Source: an uncultured Flavobacteriaceae bacterium
Lineage (GTDB): Bacteria > Bacteroidota > Bacteroidia > Flavobacteriales > Flavobacteriaceae
Direction: 5' to 3'
DNA length: 64,000 nt
Assembly: GCA_947487895.1 (NCBI GenBank)
Contig: CANKYF010000002.1
Coordinates: 310,001-374,000, forward strand
The translations under genes and the position numbers were made by a program. Under the pieces are notes generated by a model that was not told the DNA's origin, ran no database searches, and was given only the letters and a program-made list of their open reading frames with translations. Below, in pieces: positions 56,314-64,000 of the stretch; positions within the stretch are counted from its first letter, which is position 1, and each line of letters opens with the position of its first letter.

Positions 56314-57471
56314 ATGATAGCAGATACTATGACTAAAGAAGGAAAAGAATTCAAGTTAAATACCATTCATGAAGCTATTGATGACATTAGAAACGGTAAA
56401 GTTATTATTGTTGTTGATGATGAAAATAGAGAAAATGAAGGCGATTTTCTGGCAGCTGCCGATAAGGTGACTCCAGAAATGATCAACTTTATGGCTAAAC
56501 ATGGTAGAGGGCTTATTTGTGCCCCTCTTACAGAAAACCGTTGTAAAGAGCTTGAGCTTCACATGATGGTGAATAACAATACAGACCCTATGGAAACGGC
56601 TTTCACTGTATCTGTAGACTTAAGAGGCGGTGGTGTAACTACAGGTATTTCAGCAAGTGATAGGGCAAAAACTATAAAGGCCTTAGTAGATCATGATACT
56701 AAACCTTTTGAACTGGCAAGACCAGGGCATATCTTCCCTTTAGTTGCTAAAGAAGGCGGTGTTTTAAGAAGGACTGGACATACAGAAGCTGCTATTGATT
56801 TTGCAAGACTAGCAGGTCTACAACCAGCTGGAGTTATTGTGGAAATCATGAATGAAGATGGAACAATGGCTAGATTACCTCAATTAATGGAGGTTGCTAA
56901 AAAGTTAGATTTAAAAATTGTTTCTATTGAAGATTTAGTGGCATATAGAATGCAACACGATTCTTTAATTGATAAAAAAGAAGATTTTCAAATAGAAACG
57001 CGTTTTGGTAGCTATCGTATAAGAGCTTATAAACAAACAACCAATAAACAAGTTCATATAGCTTTAACTAAGGGACAATGGAGAGATGACGAACCTGTGG
57101 CTACAAGAATTAATTCCACTTTAATAAATAATGATATTTTAGGAACTCTTACCAATAACGTTGATAAACAATTAGATGATATGTTTAAAACGATTAATAA
57201 AGTAAGTAAAGGTGCCATTATTTTTATTAATCAGGAATCGCAATCTATGAACATTTTGAAGCGTTTAGCGTTTTTAAAAGAACATCAAAATGAACATGAA
57301 TTAACTAAAGCACCTAGAATTAATATGGATACCAGAGATTTTGGTATTGGTGCACAAATTCTACACGATTTAAATATTCATAAATTACGACTAATAACTA
57401 ATTCAACTCAGACTAAACGTGTTGGTTTAATTGGGTATGGCTTAGAAATTGTGGAATATATTAATTATTAA
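56314..57471 (+). CDS. ribB: RibB with degenerate RibA domain
   Basis: 385 residues. The N-terminal ~205 residues are 3,4-dihydroxy-2-butanone 4-phosphate synthase with the acidic loop DDENRENEGDFL, the RGGGVTTGISASDRA motif and RPGHIFPL and HTEAAIDF, all typical. The C-terminal ~175 residues have the GTP cyclohydrolase II fold but lack its zinc cysteines and catalytic text: the expected CxxGDxxxSxxCDC region reads as INSTLINNDILGTLTNN. The protein therefore supplies the RibB reaction only; a separate RibA must exist. Start 56314 or 56329 (see promoter). Confidence 0.92.
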   Translation: MIADTMTKEGKEFKLNTIHEAIDDIRNGKVIIVVDDENRENEGDFLAAADKVTPEMINFMAKHGRGLICAPLTENRCKELELHMMVNNNTDPMETAFTVSVDLRGGGVTTGISASDRAKTIKALVDHDTKPFELARPGHIFPLVAKEGGVLRRTGHTEAAIDFARLAGLQPAGVIVEIMNEDGTMARLPQLMEVAKKLDLKIVSIEDLVAYRMQHDSLIDKKEDFQIETRFGSYRIRAYKQTTNKQVHIALTKGQWRDDEPVATRINSTLINNDILGTLTNNVDKQLDDMFKTINKVSKGAIIFINQESQSMNILKRLAFLKEHQNEHELTKAPRINMDTRDFGIGAQILHDLNIHKLRLITNSTQTKRVGLIGYGLEIVEYINY

Positions 57472-57505
57472 GAAATCTATTTAATTAAATAGATTTCTTA
57501 ATAAT
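57464..57505. terminator. 42-bp perfect palindrome spanning both stop codons
   Basis: The sequence from 57464 to 57505 equals its own reverse complement over 42 bases, centred between 57484 and 57485 (AATT). It contains the ribB stop (57469-57471) and the stop of the convergent kdnA-like gene (57485-57487) plus that gene's last six codons. As RNA it forms a 20-bp stem for either transcript, so it is a likely bidirectional terminator; it may also be a fixed inverted duplication. Confidence 0.75.
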
Positions 57506-58678
57506 CTCAACCATTTTATTAGCTCTAGCTTTTACGTCTTCTTCAGTCCATGATAACTTAATAAGACAAGAAATGTTTCTACCTATATAATGATCAGATT
57601 CATCATATGTTTTTGTCTCTAAGTACTTTAAACCTTCTTTAACTTCTTGAGAAATTGGAAATAAGGACTTTAACTCTTTTAAATGTTCCCATTTACGAAT
57701 GTAATGCCAGTTATTGTCATAATAATTCCAACATACATCAATACCTCCGTCTTTAAAACCTTGTATTACCTTTCTTGAAGTTTCTAAGTCTGGTAAAAAG
57801 AAATTGAAAAATGCACCACTTTCTTCACCTCCTTCTGGTACTTTTCTATGTGTTAATTCTGGAATTTGAGAAAGTGTTTCTTGAAATATTTTTAAATATT
57901 TTCTTTGAATAGCAATGAACTCTGGTAAACGTTGCACTTGTGCTAAACCTACTGCTGCATGTAATTCTGATATTCTGAAATTATATCCTAAAAATGGATG
58001 TGTTTCTGCTCCTCTATCATTACCAACATGATCGTGACCGTGATCACTGTAATGATCTGCATTTAAATAGTAATCTTTATTATTGGTTATAACTGCTCCA
58101 CCTTCACCGCAGGTAATAGTTTTTACAAAATCGAAAGAGAAACAACCTAAGTCTGCAATACTACCTAATGGTTTTCCATTGTAGGTTCCTCCTATAGCCT
58201 GACATGCATCTTCTATTAATAGCAAATCATGTTTTTTACTAATAACTTGTAAAGCATCCATATCTCCCATACTTCCACACATTTGCACCACCATTATTGC
58301 TTTAGTTTTTGGGGTAATAGCTGCTTCTACTGCTTTTGGGCTTAATGCCAAAGTATCATCTATATCTACTAACACAGGAATTGCTCCTAATGCCATTATT
58401 GCTTCAAAACTAGCTACAAATGTAAATGTTGGCATGATAACCTCGTCTCCTGCTCCAACACCAGCAGATGCTAAAGCTACAGTTACGGCCGCAGTACCGC
58501 TTGAAACTAATTGTACATGGTTTGTTTGAAATGTCTTGCTTAATGCACTTTCTAATTCTTTGGCTTTCCAATGCCCGTTGCGCATACCGTCAAATCCGTA
58601 TCTCATTAAAACACCATTATCTAATACATCTTGTAATTCTTTACGTTCTAAGTCTCCAAATAACTCAAATCCTGGCAT
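57485..58678 (-). CDS. KdnA-like PLP aminotransferase (DegT/DnrJ/EryC1/StrS)
   Basis: 397 residues. DegT-type sugar aminotransferase with PLP lysine K186 in DFVKTITCGEGG and the Asp in EDACQAIGGTYNG. Text (MPGFELFG start, CGSMGDMDALQVISKKHDL, YSDHGHDHVGNDRGAE) is strikingly close to Shewanella KdnA, which makes 8-amino-3,8-dideoxy-manno-octulosonate for the LPS core. Neighbours are ribB and a nitroreductase, and no KdnB-like dehydrogenase is present in this window, so the assignment to that pathway is inference. Confidence 0.8.
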   Translation of the reverse strand: MPGFELFGDLERKELQDVLDNGVLMRYGFDGMRNGHWKAKELESALSKTFQTNHVQLVSSGTAAVTVALASAGVGAGDEVIMPTFTFVASFEAIMALGAIPVLVDIDDTLALSPKAVEAAITPKTKAIMVVQMCGSMGDMDALQVISKKHDLLLIEDACQAIGGTYNGKPLGSIADLGCFSFDFVKTITCGEGGAVITNNKDYYLNADHYSDHGHDHVGNDRGAETHPFLGYNFRISELHAAVGLAQVQRLPEFIAIQRKYLKIFQETLSQIPELTHRKVPEGGEESGAFFNFFLPDLETSRKVIQGFKDGGIDVCWNYYDNNWHYIRKWEHLKELKSLFPISQEVKEGLKYLETKTYDESDHYIGRNISCLIKLSWTEEDVKARANKMVEIIKKSI

Positions 58679-58810
58679 AATTTTATTCTTTGTTTTTTTG
58701 CGTTAGGCGTTTAAGCTATTCCTTTAATCATTCGTTTCAACTCCGCTAAACGACCAAATAATTTAAAAGAATTAGGTAAAACCCCACCCTTGTGGTAACG
58801 CCTTAATATT

Positions 58811-59440
58811 TTATAGTTCTATTATTGTATCTTTTAATTGCATTCTCACCTTTTGAAAACTAGAGAACATATCGTCTTCGGCTCTAAAACCTACGGGTAA
58901 AAGTAACGCAGATTTTAATCCTTTTTGTTTTAAATTAAGCTCTTGGTCATAGGCTACTGGGTTAAACCCTTCCATAGGGCAAGCATCTATTCCTTCAATA
59001 GCGCAAACAGTCATTAGGTTACCAAGAGCAATATATGCTTGGTTTTTAGACCATTGCTGCTGTTCTTGAATAGACATATTTGTTAGCATATTAATAAGAT
59101 TCTCTCTAAAAGGTGCTAATATTTCTTCGGATGTATTTCTAGTATCTTTTATATTATTAAAAAATGCATTGACATCTTCTTCAAAAATTTGTTCTTGAAT
59201 GCATATTACCAATAAGTGTGACGCTTCTAGTACTTGCGTTTGATTATAAGAGTGTTTCACCAAATTTTCTCTTAATGCCTTATTCTCTATCACCAACATT
59301 TTAATGGGTTGCAAACCATACGAGGTTGCGGTTAGATTAAATGCCTCTTTTAAAACGTGTATTTGGTTGTTAGATAATTGTTTAGATTCATCAAACTTTT
59401 TAGTAGCATAACGCCACTTTAATTTCTCTATAATATCCAT
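58811..59440 (-). CDS. NAD(P)H-dependent nitroreductase-family oxidoreductase
   Basis: 209 residues. FMN-binding nitroreductase fold: N-terminal RYATKKFDESKQL, TATSYGLQPIKMLVIEN, NQAYIALGNLMTVCAIEGIDACPMEGFNP and ALLLPVGFRAEDD (each short), like NfsB and the dihydropteridine reductase group. Acts on quinones, nitro compounds or similar with NAD(P)H. Single gene on the minus strand; a 190-base spacer to the tRNA-Ser promoter is AT-rich. Confidence 0.9.
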   Translation of the reverse strand: MDIIEKLKWRYATKKFDESKQLSNNQIHVLKEAFNLTATSYGLQPIKMLVIENKALRENLVKHSYNQTQVLEASHLLVICIQEQIFEEDVNAFFNNIKDTRNTSEEILAPFRENLINMLTNMSIQEQQQWSKNQAYIALGNLMTVCAIEGIDACPMEGFNPVAYDQELNLKQKGLKSALLLPVGFRAEDDMFSSFQKVRMQLKDTIIEL

Positions 59441-59560
59441 TTACAAATTTTGATTTATGCAAATGTACTATTTGAAATTTCATTATAATACTAATATGAC
59501 ATAAATTGATTTAATAAAGGAATAGCGGCTAATTATTTCTTGAAAAAAGTTGAGTTTTTA

Positions 59561-59592
59561 TTTGATAGAAAAGAAAAAGGATTCTATATTTG
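59561..59592 (+). promoter_or_regulatory. tRNA-Ser promoter
   Basis: TTTG at 59561-59564, 20 bases of spacer, then TATATTTG at 59585-59592. Both elements and the spacing fit the Bacteroidota housekeeping promoter (TTTG-N19-21-TAnnTTTG). It lies 38 bases upstream of the tRNA. Confidence 0.75.
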
Positions 59593-59630
59593 CACCCGCA
59601 TTCAGGCAAATAGCTTGATGAGGCACTCAA

Positions 59631-59715
59631 GGAGAAATGGCAGAGTGGTCGAATGCGGCAGTCTTGAAAACTGTTGAGGGTCACACCTCCGGGGGTTCGA
59701 ATCCCTCTTTCTCCG
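59631..59715 (+). tRNA. tRNA-Ser (TGA anticodon)
   Basis: 85 nt. Acceptor arms GGAGAAA and TTTCTCC pair, discriminator G at 59715. Anticodon loop CTTGAAA with anticodon TGA, a long variable arm as in serine tRNAs, and TPsiC arm GGGGGTTCGAATCCCTC. CCA is not encoded. An integrase gene starts 240 bases downstream, so this tRNA is a likely attachment site. Confidence 0.95.
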
Positions 59716-59738
59716 CTGAGAATTTACTAAATTCTACT

Positions 59739-59773
59739 AAAAGCCCACAAACACTATGTTTGAGGGCTTTTTT
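59739..59773 (+). terminator. tRNA-Ser terminator
   Basis: Stem AAAAGCCC / GGGCTTTT with a second stem of ACAAACA/TGTTTG-like bases inside, then a T-run. Confidence 0.7.
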
Positions 59774-59954
59774 AATTTTATTTGTTATCAAATATCAGTA
59801 TAAAACAACAAATAAAAAGGGGCTAATTAGGAGTCACTTTAAAAGTTCTTCAACTGACCCCGAATTAAATACAATTAGTTAAAAATAAGACAGTTACAAC
59901 TACTTGCTTTTGTTTTAATTTTTGTAAATTCAAAGTAATTTATCACTAATTACT

Positions 59955-61193
59955 ATGAATAATTCCTTTTCTCTTCTTTTCTATATTAAAAAATGTAAGG
60001 CTGACAGTAATGGCAAAGCAAATATTTACCTCAGGATTACATTAAATGGTAAACGCGCAGAATTAAGTATTCGCAGAAAAGTATCCGTTAATAATTGGGA
60101 TACAAATTCGAATTTAGCTAGGGGAAATTCTAGAGAATCTCATGAAATTAATCGTTATATAACTACTATCAAAAACAAGATATATAACATTGAACAGGAG
60201 TATTTATCTCAAGACAAACCTATTACGGCAATCTCCCTTAGAGACTCTTATTTAGGTAAAGATTACAACAAAAAAATGCTTCTTGAAATCTTTGAAGACC
60301 ATAACAAAAGAGTAGATAAACTTATTGGTAGCGATTTTGCTGCGGGAACTGCTGAGCGCTATAGAACAGCAAAAAGGCATGTTTCAGAGTACATTCTAAA
60401 AGAATTTGGAGCTAATGATATTTTTGTTAAAGATGTTGACCACAAGTTCATTAGTGGATTTGAATACTATTTAAAAACGGAAAGAAATTGTAGCCACAAT
60501 ACTGCCATTAAATACATTACCAATTTTAAGAAAATTATCCGTATTGCTCATGCAAATGATTGGATTGATAAAGACCCTTTTCTTCATTGGAAAGCAAAAC
60601 TAAAAACTGTGGATAGAGAATTCTTGACCGAAAAAGAAATTCAAAAAATGGTAGAAAAAGAATTGCATACTGAGCGATTAGACCTAGTTAAAGACATCTT
60701 TATTTTTTGTTGTTTTACGGGGTTGGCGTATTCAGATGTAAAAAAGCTTTCTAAAAATAATATAGTTATAGGTATTGATGGTGATAAATGGATTAAAATT
60801 AATCGAACGAAAACTGATACTAGAAGTAATATTCCAATCCTTCCTATACCAGAAGCTATAATTGATAAGTATAGTAATAAAACAAATTTATTAACCGATA
60901 ATAGATTACTACCTGTACTGAGCAATCAAAAAATGAATGCTTATTTAAAAGAGATAGCAGATTTATGTGGAATTAACAAAAACCTAACCTTTCATTTAGC
61001 ACGTCATACCTTTGCTACTACAGTAACACTTACTAATGGTGTGCCAATAGAGTCTGTTAGTAAAATGTTGGGACATAAATCTTTAAGAACTACACAACAT
61101 TATGCCAAAATTTTGGATAAAAAAGTAAGCGATGACATGAAAACTTTAAGAAACAAGCTTTCTTTAAATAAAGAATTGAATGAAGTTATTTAA
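59955..61193 (+). CDS. Tyrosine recombinase (integrase)
   Basis: 412 residues. Arm-binding N-terminal domain (~1-100), SAM-like core-binding domain (~108-205), catalytic domain (~215-400). Catalytic residues: Lys286 (RTKTDTR), HLAR with H347 and R350, H374 in LGHKS and nucleophile Y383 in QHYAKI. The first Arg of the usual Arg-Lys-His-Arg-His-Tyr set is replaced: TGLAYSD has Ala258. This loss is known in Bacteroidota recombinases such as IntDOT. It lies 240 bases after tRNA-Ser, the form of an element integrated at a tRNA. Recombination function is expected to be intact. Confidence 0.9.
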   Translation: MNNSFSLLFYIKKCKADSNGKANIYLRITLNGKRAELSIRRKVSVNNWDTNSNLARGNSRESHEINRYITTIKNKIYNIEQEYLSQDKPITAISLRDSYLGKDYNKKMLLEIFEDHNKRVDKLIGSDFAAGTAERYRTAKRHVSEYILKEFGANDIFVKDVDHKFISGFEYYLKTERNCSHNTAIKYITNFKKIIRIAHANDWIDKDPFLHWKAKLKTVDREFLTEKEIQKMVEKELHTERLDLVKDIFIFCCFTGLAYSDVKKLSKNNIVIGIDGDKWIKINRTKTDTRSNIPILPIPEAIIDKYSNKTNLLTDNRLLPVLSNQKMNAYLKEIADLCGINKNLTFHLARHTFATTVTLTNGVPIESVSKMLGHKSLRTTQHYAKILDKKVSDDMKTLRNKLSLNKELNEVI

Positions 61194-61257
61194 TAGGGAT
61201 GACAGAACCAGCAATAAACAATATTGTGATTGTAAATAAAAAAATACTTTAATTATT

Positions 61258-62025
61258 TCAAAAATTCTTGAAAGTCTCTAATTCTACTTGCAGGCTTGTT
61301 AACATATTTGCTATGCTACTTAATTTCAATTCTTCCTTACTATACTCTTGGGTATTAATACAACAGGTAAATTCCCAAAGCTCTAAAATATCTTCAATCT
61401 TAACTTCATAAGGTTGATAGTCATGATTATCTGATTTAAGTAATAATGTTCCTTTATCTTTTACTTGGTCATAGACACGTTTGTACACTAAACCGTCTTG
61501 TTGAGTAAGGATAATGTAGGTTTTACCACTTTTAATATCCGTAATATCCCCAACATATCGAGCCACAATAAAAGACCCTGATTTAACAGGGAGCATGGAA
61601 TCTCCTTTAATAGGAAATGCTCTATGTGTCCCAGTTGGTAAAAAAGGTAAATTGAATTTTCGTAATTGCTCAATATATTCTGGGTCGTCATAACCACCTA
61701 AATAGCCAGCTGATGCTTCCTGGGAGACAATTTCAATAAGCTCTTCGTTATCTTCATTAACAGATATAGGGAATAAAACCCGCTTATTGCCAATATCAAT
61801 AAAGGATAAATCCTTGGACTTTCTTAAATCAACTTTGATGAGTGTATCAATAGGAATTTTTGTGTATTTAGACAGTTCAACAAGCTTTGTCAAATCTGGC
61901 TCTGTCCTGCCTGTTTCAATTGATGCATAGGTTGAACGAGACCAACCTAATTCTTCAGAATAATACTCTTGGGAAAAGTCTTTTATCTCTCTTAAATATC
62001 GGACATTGGATGCTAAGTAATTCAT
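61258..62025 (-). CDS. XRE/S24 LexA-like repressor
   Basis: 255 residues. N-terminal helix-turn-helix (~4-60; FSQEYYSEELGWSRSTYASIE) and C-terminal peptidase S24 domain with Ala106-Gly107 cleavage site (EASAGYLGG), nucleophile Ser143 in IKGDSMLP and Lys182 in LVYKRVY. This is the CI/LexA-type self-cleaving repressor. It is divergent from the polymerase gene and separated by 68 bases that hold a 19-bp inverted repeat. Damage-induced release of the polymerase gene is predicted. Confidence 0.88.
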   Translation of the reverse strand: MNYLASNVRYLREIKDFSQEYYSEELGWSRSTYASIETGRTEPDLTKLVELSKYTKIPIDTLIKVDLRKSKDLSFIDIGNKRVLFPISVNEDNEELIEIVSQEASAGYLGGYDDPEYIEQLRKFNLPFLPTGTHRAFPIKGDSMLPVKSGSFIVARYVGDITDIKSGKTYIILTQQDGLVYKRVYDQVKDKGTLLLKSDNHDYQPYEVKIEDILELWEFTCCINTQEYSKEELKLSSIANMLTSLQVELETFKNF

Positions 62026-62037
62026 ATTGATACAAAA

Positions 62038-62056
62038 TTACACAATGTTTGTGTAA
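62038..62056. promoter_or_regulatory. Operator-like inverted repeat between repressor and polymerase
   Basis: TTACACA-N5-TGTGTAA. It overlaps TAATTTTG (minus-strand 62040-62033), a -7 box for the repressor gene, and lies 10 bases from TAAATTTG (62066-62073), a -7 box for the polymerase gene. So a repressor bound here could block both promoters. Confidence 0.7.
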
Positions 62057-62093
62057 AAACGTATCTAAATTTGTAAAAAATAATTCTCCTCAA

Positions 62094-64000
62094 ATGTTTT
62101 TAAATACGCATACATATTACAGCTTGCGTTATGGCTCTATAATGCCAAAAAATGTACTTGCTATTGCTCAATCCATAGGAATTAAGGCTTTAGCGGTAAC
62201 AGATATTAATAATACATCTGCCAGTCTTGATATTATCCGTCTTGCACCCAAATATGATATTAGGCCAATCTTAGGTGTTGATTTTAGAAATGGAGCCAAG
62301 CAGAAATTTATAATGCTTGCGCAAAACAACAATGGCTTTGAGCGTATCAATAGCTATCTCTCTGAATTTCTTCATCAAGACGACTTTGAAATCCCAAATA
62401 CGGCAAGAACATTACCTGATACAGTTGTCATTTATCCCTTTTCAACATTCAAAGAAGGTATTCTTCAAGACAATGAATATCTAGGGGTTAGTATTCAGGA
62501 CCTTAAAACCTTAAAGTTTTCTCAGTTTCAAGGTGATAGAAATAGACTGGTTATTCTACATACAATTTCTTTTAAGGATAAGAAAGGGTTTAATGCCCAC
62601 CGGCTTTTAAGAGCGATAGATAATAATACGCTTTTGAGCAAATTGCCTAAATCAGAAGAGGGTAAAGAGTGGCACACATTTAAATCAGAAGCATCCTTGA
62701 AAGAAGCTTTTAAAGATTATCCAACGATTATTGATAATACAGTCGCTCTTCTAGAAAGCTGTTATGTAGATTTTAATTTTTCAAAAGAAACACCAAATAA
62801 CCAAAGAAGTTATACGGGCAATGAGGATTTAGATTATCGATTGCTTAAAAAACTCACCTATGATGGGCTAGCCTACAGATATAAACAGACCGACGATAAA
62901 ATATTGTCTCGTATTGAAAAAGAACTCAATATCATTAAGGAAAAAGGCTTTGTCTCCTATTTTTTAATTAATTGGAAAATTCTCAAATATGCCCGTTCAA
63001 AGGAATATTTCTATGTTGGGCGTGGTAGCGGAGCCAATAGTATAATTGCCTATCTAATTCGTATTACTGATGTTGACCCCGTAGAGTTGGATTTATATTT
63101 TGAACGTTTTATCAATCTCTATCGTAAAAACCCACCTGACTTTGATATTGATTTTTCATGGCGTGATAGGGATGATATTACAGAATTCATCTTTAAGCGC
63201 TTCAAACATACCGCACTTATTACTGTTTACAACACGTTTAAATACAAAGCTTCTGTACGAGAGTTAGGTAAAGTTTTTGGGTTGCCAAAATCAGAAATAG
63301 ATACGCTTTCTTCTGGACGATTTAATTTCAAAACTTTAGATAAGCTTTCTCAATTAGTTATTACTTATAGTGAGCTTATTCAGGGTTTTCCTAATTACTT
63401 AGGTATTCATGCAGGTGGAATTTTAATATCAGAAAGACCTGTCCATCATTATACAGCTACTTTTATGCCCCCAAAAGGGTTTGCAACAACGCAAATTGAT
63501 ATGGTGGTAGCTGAAGATATTGGGCTTTATAAGTTTGATATTCTAAGCCAAAGAGGATTGGGAAAAATTAAGGAAGCTGTAGAAATTGTTAAATATAACC
63601 ATCCAGATTTACCTCCAATAGACATTCATGATATCAAAAGATTTAAAGAAGATGAGCGTATTAAATATTTACTTAAAAACGCTAAGGCCATTGGGTGCTT
63701 TTATGTGGAGTCTCCTGCAATGCGTATGTTACTTAAAAAACTTCAGGTTGATGATTATCTGGGCTTAGTGGCAGCCAGTTCCATTATAAGACCAGGTGTT
63801 GCCAAGTCTGGTATGATGCGCGAATATATTTTGCGTTTTCGATACCCAGAACGCAGAAAAGAAGCCCATCCTGTGATGGTTGATATTATGCCTGAAACTT
63901 ATGGCGTAATGGTCTACCAAGAAGATGTGATTAAAGTAGCTCATTATTTTGGTGGGCTAACCTTGGGCGAAGCTGATATGCTAAGACGTGGCATGTCTGG
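62094..64000 (+). CDS. DNA polymerase III alpha-like protein, partial (cut by window end)
   Basis: At least 635 residues from ATG 62094 (MFLNTHTYYSLRYGS), open to the window end. PHP-like N-terminal domain (ALAVTDINNTS near 30, ILGVDF). Polymerase domain: GRGSGANS at about 320, catalytic Asp pair in PPDFDIDFSW at about 348-353, and the third Asp in LYKFDIL near 480, so the three metal-binding Asp are present. It is much shorter in the N-terminal region than replicative DnaE and sits beside a self-cleaving repressor, so I judge it a mobile-element or error-prone DnaE, not the chromosomal replicase. The missing C-terminus prevents more. Confidence 0.85.
   Translation, partial: MFLNTHTYYSLRYGSIMPKNVLAIAQSIGIKALAVTDINNTSASLDIIRLAPKYDIRPILGVDFRNGAKQKFIMLAQNNNGFERINSYLSEFLHQDDFEIPNTARTLPDTVVIYPFSTFKEGILQDNEYLGVSIQDLKTLKFSQFQGDRNRLVILHTISFKDKKGFNAHRLLRAIDNNTLLSKLPKSEEGKEWHTFKSEASLKEAFKDYPTIIDNTVALLESCYVDFNFSKETPNNQRSYTGNEDLDYRLLKKLTYDGLAYRYKQTDDKILSRIEKELNIIKEKGFVSYFLINWKILKYARSKEYFYVGRGSGANSIIAYLIRITDVDPVELDLYFERFINLYRKNPPDFDIDFSWRDRDDITEFIFKRFKHTALITVYNTFKYKASVRELGKVFGLPKSEIDTLSSGRFNFKTLDKLSQLVITYSELIQGFPNYLGIHAGGILISERPVHHYTATFMPPKGFATTQIDMVVAEDIGLYKFDILSQRGLGKIKEAVEIVKYNHPDLPPIDIHDIKRFKEDERIKYLLKNAKAIGCFYVESPAMRMLLKKLQVDDYLGLVAASSIIRPGVAKSGMMREYILRFRYPERRKEAHPVMVDIMPETYGVMVYQEDVIKVAHYFGGLTLGEADMLRRGMS

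Noticed and set aside
59637-59882. 81-codon plus-strand frame over the tRNA-Ser gene
   Set aside because: It overlaps the whole tRNA and its terminator; the protein text has no recognisable domain. The tRNA fold is complete, so the frame is chance.

Overview
The window is a 64 kb chromosome segment of a marine-type member of the Flavobacteriaceae (Bacteroidota). The evidence is AT-rich sequence, many promoters with the Bacteroidota -7 box TAnnTTTG, a type IX secretion (T9SS) sorting domain, a SusC-like receptor fragment, a CydAB oxidase, and proteins of typical flavobacterial form (CAL67264-type small membrane protein, YtxH, DUF547, DUF3352-like, EttA). There is no rRNA, CRISPR array or recognisable insertion sequence. 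One tRNA (Ser, anticodon TGA) lies at 59631.

Layout. 1-191: palindromic intergenic repeats. 192-5391 (minus): a four-gene cluster of coiled-coil protein, unknown protein, AAA+ ATPase and NudK-like Nudix hydrolase; its joint role is unknown to me. 5.7-10 kb: small membrane protein, EttA, and an FMN reductase-MarR-pirin operon carrying shared operator-like palindromes. 10-19 kb: DUF547 protein, acyl-CoA carboxylase beta subunit, a SusC-like/VWA chimera, a DUF3352-like lipoprotein or anchored protein, DoxX, CydAB. 19-25.6 kb: SppA, YtxH, DnaK, serine ammonia-lyase. 25.9-29.5 kb: accessory genes, including a TlpA-type thioredoxin gene split by an in-frame stop. 29.6-38.4 kb: PanB, RluA-type pseudouridine synthase, aldehyde dehydrogenase, a histidine kinase operon without response regulator, CPBP protease plus Lrp regulator divergent from a trans-sulfuration enzyme. 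38.4-39.3 kb: three tandem paralogous tiny membrane proteins, one of only 49 residues. 39.4-50.5 kb: NhaC, then a strong peroxide-defence block (AhpC-type peroxiredoxin, thioredoxin, KatG with ankyrin partner, Tpx) around a large CotH/lamin-tail T9SS cargo. 50.8-59.4 kb: FtsK, LolA-like, LptF/G-like permease, RibB with a degenerate RibA half, a KdnA-like aminotransferase, a nitroreductase.

59631-64000: a probable integrated element beside tRNA-Ser, with a tyrosine recombinase, a self-cleaving S24 (LexA/CI type) repressor, and a divergent DNA polymerase III alpha homologue cut by the window end. A 19-bp inverted repeat sits between repressor and polymerase, suggesting damage-inducible control.

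Best candidates for undescribed biology: the AAA+/coiled-coil/Nudix cluster, the tandem tiny membrane proteins, the SusC-VWA chimera, the tRNA-Ser element with repressor-controlled polymerase, and a 42-bp perfect palindrome that contains the stop codons of two convergent genes. All functions here are read from sequence by eye; no database search was run.
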